Of a stretch of DNA of 7,614 nucleotides, positions 5,641-7,614 are shown one piece after another (position 1 is the first letter of the stretch; every line of letters starts with the position of its first letter). The notes under the pieces were generated by a model. That model searched no databases, was not told the DNA's origin, and saw only the letters and a list, made by a program, of their open reading frames with translations. Both the position numbers and the translations under genes were made by a program. Origin of the DNA: Methanomassiliicoccaceae archaeon UBA537 (GTDB lineage Archaea; Thermoplasmatota; Thermoplasmata; Methanomassiliicoccales; Methanomethylophilaceae); assembly GCA_002504495.1 (NCBI GenBank), contig DATC01000137.1, positions 1-7,614 of the forward strand, written 5' to 3'.

Positions 5641-6810
5641 ATGCCGAGGGACTACTACGAGGTGCTGGGGGTCCAGAAGACCGCCACGCAGGACGAGATC
5701 AAGAAGGCCTACCGCACTCTTGCCAAGAAGTACCACCCCGACGTCTCCACCGAACCCAAGGACGTCGCCGAGGCGAAGTTCAAGGAGATCTCCGAAGCCT
5801 ACGAGATACTGTCCGATCCCGAGAAGAGGAAGCTCTACGACCAGTACGGCCACGAGGGAGTGAAGAACTCCTTCGGGCAGGGCGGGTTCGACTGGAGCGA
5901 CTTCACCAGGGCGGACGACATCTCCGATATCTTCGGGGACCTCTTCGGAGGGATCTTCGGGGGCGGACGCAGGTCCCGCTCCCGCAACTCCCCCCAGCAG
6001 GGCGATTCGCTCCGCTACGACCTGGAGGTCGACCTGGTCGACGTCCTGAACGGGAAGAAGGTCAACCTGGACATCCCCCACACGGTCCCGTGCACCGCGT
6101 GCAACGGCACCGGAGGGAAGGACGGGAAGGTCTCCACCTGCAAGACGTGCGGCGGGCAGGGACAGGTCCAGAAGGTGGTCAGAGGGCCGTTCGGCAACAT
6201 GGTCACCGTCTCCGACTGCCCGGACTGCCGCGGAAGGGGCATGTCGTTCTCCGAGCGCTGTCCCGTGTGCAAGGGCGCCGGGACCGTGACCGAGGACGCC
6301 AAGATCTCCCTGAGCATCCCGAAGGGCGTCGAGGAGGGCATGAGGCTGAAGGTCTCCGGCAAGGGGAACGCCGGCATCAACGGCGGCCCCGCGGGAGACC
6401 TCTACGTCTTCATGCACGTGAAGGAGGACAGGAACTTCGAGCGCGACGGATCCAACCTCTGGGCCCGTGTCCCGACGACCTACTCCAAGCTCGTCCTCGG
6501 AGGGGAGGAGACCGTCAAGACGATCGACGGCGAGACCGTCGCCCTGAAGATACCCGCCGGCACCGATGTCGGGGCCGTGCTCCGCATTCCGGGAAAGGGT
6601 CTTCCCCGCGTGAACTCGTCGTCCCGCGGGGACATGTTCGTCCGCGTGTCGCTCAACGTGCCCAAGAGGGTCTCCCCCGAGGAGAGGGAGCTCCTCCTGA
6701 AGCTCGACGAGACCGCGGGCGCCAAGAAGACGTCCTCGAGGACCTCTTCCAAGAAGACGGGCCTCGGAAAGAAGATCAAGGACCTCAAGGACGACCTGAA
6801 GGACCTCTGA
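5641..6810 (+). CDS. dnaJ: DnaJ, Hsp40 co-chaperone (class A with zinc fingers)
   Basis: DnaJ delivers unfolded clients to DnaK and triggers its ATP hydrolysis. The 389-residue protein has the full class A layout: a J domain (about 1-70) with the essential HPD at 32-34; a Gly/Phe-rich linker (about 78-110, including DIFGDLFGGIFGGG); a cysteine-rich domain with four CxxCxGxG repeats at Cys151, 167, 193 and 207; and two C-terminal substrate-binding domains. The last 30 or so residues are unusual: a Lys/Ser stretch followed by KKIKDLKDDLKDL, probably a charged helix beyond the normal DnaJ end. ATG 5641 is 14 bases after the dnaK stop. A GGAGGAG touches the start codon, too close to act alone, while GGGGG at 5628-5632 is 8 bases away, so the ribosome site is ambiguous. 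Last gene of the operon; its stop is 3 bases from the end of a convergent gene. Confidence 0.96.
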   Translation: MPRDYYEVLGVQKTATQDEIKKAYRTLAKKYHPDVSTEPKDVAEAKFKEISEAYEILSDPEKRKLYDQYGHEGVKNSFGQGGFDWSDFTRADDISDIFGDLFGGIFGGGRRSRSRNSPQQGDSLRYDLEVDLVDVLNGKKVNLDIPHTVPCTACNGTGGKDGKVSTCKTCGGQGQVQKVVRGPFGNMVTVSDCPDCRGRGMSFSERCPVCKGAGTVTEDAKISLSIPKGVEEGMRLKVSGKGNAGINGGPAGDLYVFMHVKEDRNFERDGSNLWARVPTTYSKLVLGGEETVKTIDGETVALKIPAGTDVGAVLRIPGKGLPRVNSSSRGDMFVRVSLNVPKRVSPEERELLLKLDETAGAKKTSSRTSSKKTGLGKKIKDLKDDLKDL

Positions 6811-6813
6811 TCC

Positions 6814-7317
6814 TCACATCGCGGGGTGCATCGTGCTGCCCGGCTTGGGCGCGCGGCGCTTCCCCGTGACCTCTTCCATAGATATCCTGAATACTCCGGT
6901 CCTCGCGACGATCGCGGGATCCATCGGAGCGTCGCCCTTCGACGGCACCAGCTTCGCGGTCAGCCTTCCGAGGGCCTCGACCTTCAGATCCTCCTCGTCC
7001 ACCGCGGATGCCCTTCCCTTCACCACGACGGATCCGAAAGCGGTGCTCGTGGCGCACATCCCCGGGCCGTAGTCGTCGAATCCGACCTCTTCGTAGACGG
7101 TAAGGCAGCATCTCGGGTCGTGCTCCATGCAGGCGACCCTCGTTCCGGTCATCCTTCCGTGGTAGTAGATCGAATCGCCGATGCGGACGTAGTTGACGGG
7201 GACCGCGTAGGGGCTCCCGTCGGGTCCGCACATCGACAGCACCGCGACGCCGTTCCTGTCGAGTAGCTCCAGGCATTCGTCGTCGGACATCCTGTTCCTG
7301 ATCATGGACGGTTCCAT
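6814..7317 (-). CDS. Pyridoxamine 5'-phosphate oxidase-like flavin-binding protein (NimA-type family)
   Basis: The 167-residue protein fits the small FMN-binding split-barrel family that includes pyridoxamine-phosphate-oxidase-like and 5-nitroimidazole-reductase (NimA) proteins; members act as cytosolic reductases or cofactor-binding proteins. The clearest signature is GPDGSPYAVPVNYV (31-44), the 'dG.PY.vPv.yv' strand pair. YYHGRMTGTR (51-60) matches the flavin-phosphate-contacting 'yfHga..G.k', and AFGSVVVKGRAS (93-104) matches the 'ySVvv.Gra' strand. MEEVTGKRRAPK closes the domain. True pyridoxal phosphate synthesis cannot be inferred. The start is uncertain: ATG 7317 lies about 23 bases from a TATA box with no Shine-Dalgarno, suggesting a nearly leaderless transcript. 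ATG 7305 would give the MIRNRMSDDE start more typical of the family. Its stop is 3 bases from the end of dnaJ. Confidence 0.82.
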   Translation of the reverse strand: MEPSMIRNRMSDDECLELLDRNGVAVLSMCGPDGSPYAVPVNYVRIGDSIYYHGRMTGTRVACMEHDPRCCLTVYEEVGFDDYGPGMCATSTAFGSVVVKGRASAVDEEDLKVEALGRLTAKLVPSKGDAPMDPAIVARTGVFRISMEEVTGKRRAPKPGSTMHPAM

Positions 7318-7337
7318 GGGTCCGGGATGGTCTCGGA

Positions 7338-7343
7338 CTTATA
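7338..7343 (-). promoter_or_regulatory. TATA box of the flavoprotein gene
   Basis: On the minus strand the bases read TATAAG within TGTATAAGTCC. A start about 25 bases downstream falls at 7313-7316, next to the ATG at 7317 and just before the one at 7305, with no Shine-Dalgarno between. This fits a leaderless or very short-leader archaeal transcript. The element contains the TAA stop codon of the gene upstream (7341-7339). Confidence 0.5.
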
Positions 7344-7575
7344 CATCCTGCTGTTCCTTGCGGGAGCGGACCTCGATGAACTCCTCGACATCGATGACGG
7401 TGTTCTCGATGGACTGCCATTGGAGCGTGGGGCATTCGAGATAGTCCAGAACGCCGTACCTGTCGAACAGTCTGATCGTCTCCGGACCGGTGAGGCCGTG
7501 CTTCGTGCGGTACTCCTCTATGCAGAACACCTTGAGCTTCAGCGTGTCCGGCGCATCTGTCACATATCCGGCCAT
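7339..7575 (-). CDS. DUF3791-family small protein
   Basis: This 78-residue cytosolic protein matches the DUF3791 family, which has no established function. The family pattern runs over about residues 13-70: KLKVFCIEEYRTKHGLTGPET, then IRLFDRYGVLDYL (34-46), then an aromatic segment where most members read 'LH' but this one reads LQWQSIEN (51-58), then a final helix TVIDVEEFIEVR. In gut bacteria and archaea such genes often sit beside DUF3990 genes in small, possibly toxin-antitoxin-like clusters (remembered, not checked). No such partner is visible here, but the sequence ends 39 bases upstream of the start. ATG 7575 is preceded on the minus strand by GGAGG about 10 bases away and AGGAAG closer in. 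A weak AT-rich stretch near 7602-7614 might be its promoter. Short, Glu-rich, without membrane segments. Confidence 0.72.
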   Translation of the reverse strand: MAGYVTDAPDTLKLKVFCIEEYRTKHGLTGPETIRLFDRYGVLDYLECPTLQWQSIENTVIDVEEFIEVRSRKEQQDV

Positions 7576-7614
7576 ATCTTCCTGCCCTCCAGCTACTCTA
7601 TCCCATAATTTTCT

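Noticed and set aside
6785..7435. Arg-rich minus-strand frame overlapping the flavoprotein gene
   Set aside because: It overlaps a recognisable gene in another frame, is rich in R/G/H as shadow frames are, and crosses the end of dnaJ.
1..7614. Transfer RNA, CRISPR array, insertion-sequence ends or origin
   Set aside because: I found no cloverleaf with a conserved T-loop, no regularly spaced repeats, no transposase and no terminal repeat pair flanking the AT-rich segment.

Overview
The window looks like the chromosome of a mesophilic, GC-rich euryarchaeon. Its group II chaperonin (thermosome), TATA-type promoters and Thermoplasma-like DnaK point to the class Thermoplasmata, most likely the Methanomassiliicoccales / Methanomethylophilaceae of gut or wetland origin. 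This placement rests on remembered family features and not on a search. Genes from about 1470 to 6810 have the strong C-ending codon bias (GTC, GAC, ATC, AAG) of highly expressed genes.

Left part (1-1424): an AT-richer segment carries a DUF2971-like gene (41 to about 952). It has no stop codon of its own, and its frame stays open through the next gene and in phase into the thermosome. It is followed by a small winged-helix regulator gene (1026-1424). Short inverted and direct repeats lie around their junction.

Centre (1402-6810, + strand): a protein-folding block. A TATA box and a palindrome of the form CTAAC-N9-GTTAG precede the thermosome gene (1472-3109). After a 77-base gap with a GC-rich hairpin come grpE (3187-3750), dnaK (3755-5626) and dnaJ (5641-6810). 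The last three are tightly spaced and surely one operon. Together the block supplies the cytosolic chaperonin and the complete Hsp70 cycle: DnaJ delivers clients and stimulates ATP hydrolysis, GrpE exchanges nucleotide, and the thermosome encloses folding intermediates. The palindrome at the thermosome promoter resembles the known archaeal heat-shock operator of Archaeoglobus HSR1, so heat-shock repression is a reasonable reading.

Right part (6814-7575, - strand): two small genes converge on dnaJ. One encodes an FMN-binding pyridoxamine-phosphate-oxidase-like protein that ends 3 bases from dnaJ. The other, upstream of it, encodes a DUF3791-family protein. The stop codon of the DUF3791 gene lies inside the likely TATA box of the flavoprotein gene.

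I see no RNA gene, CRISPR array or insertion sequence. The most interesting signals are the operator-like palindrome and possible switching hairpin before the thermosome, and the DUF2971-like gene with no stop. I do not see clear evidence for a wholly new system.
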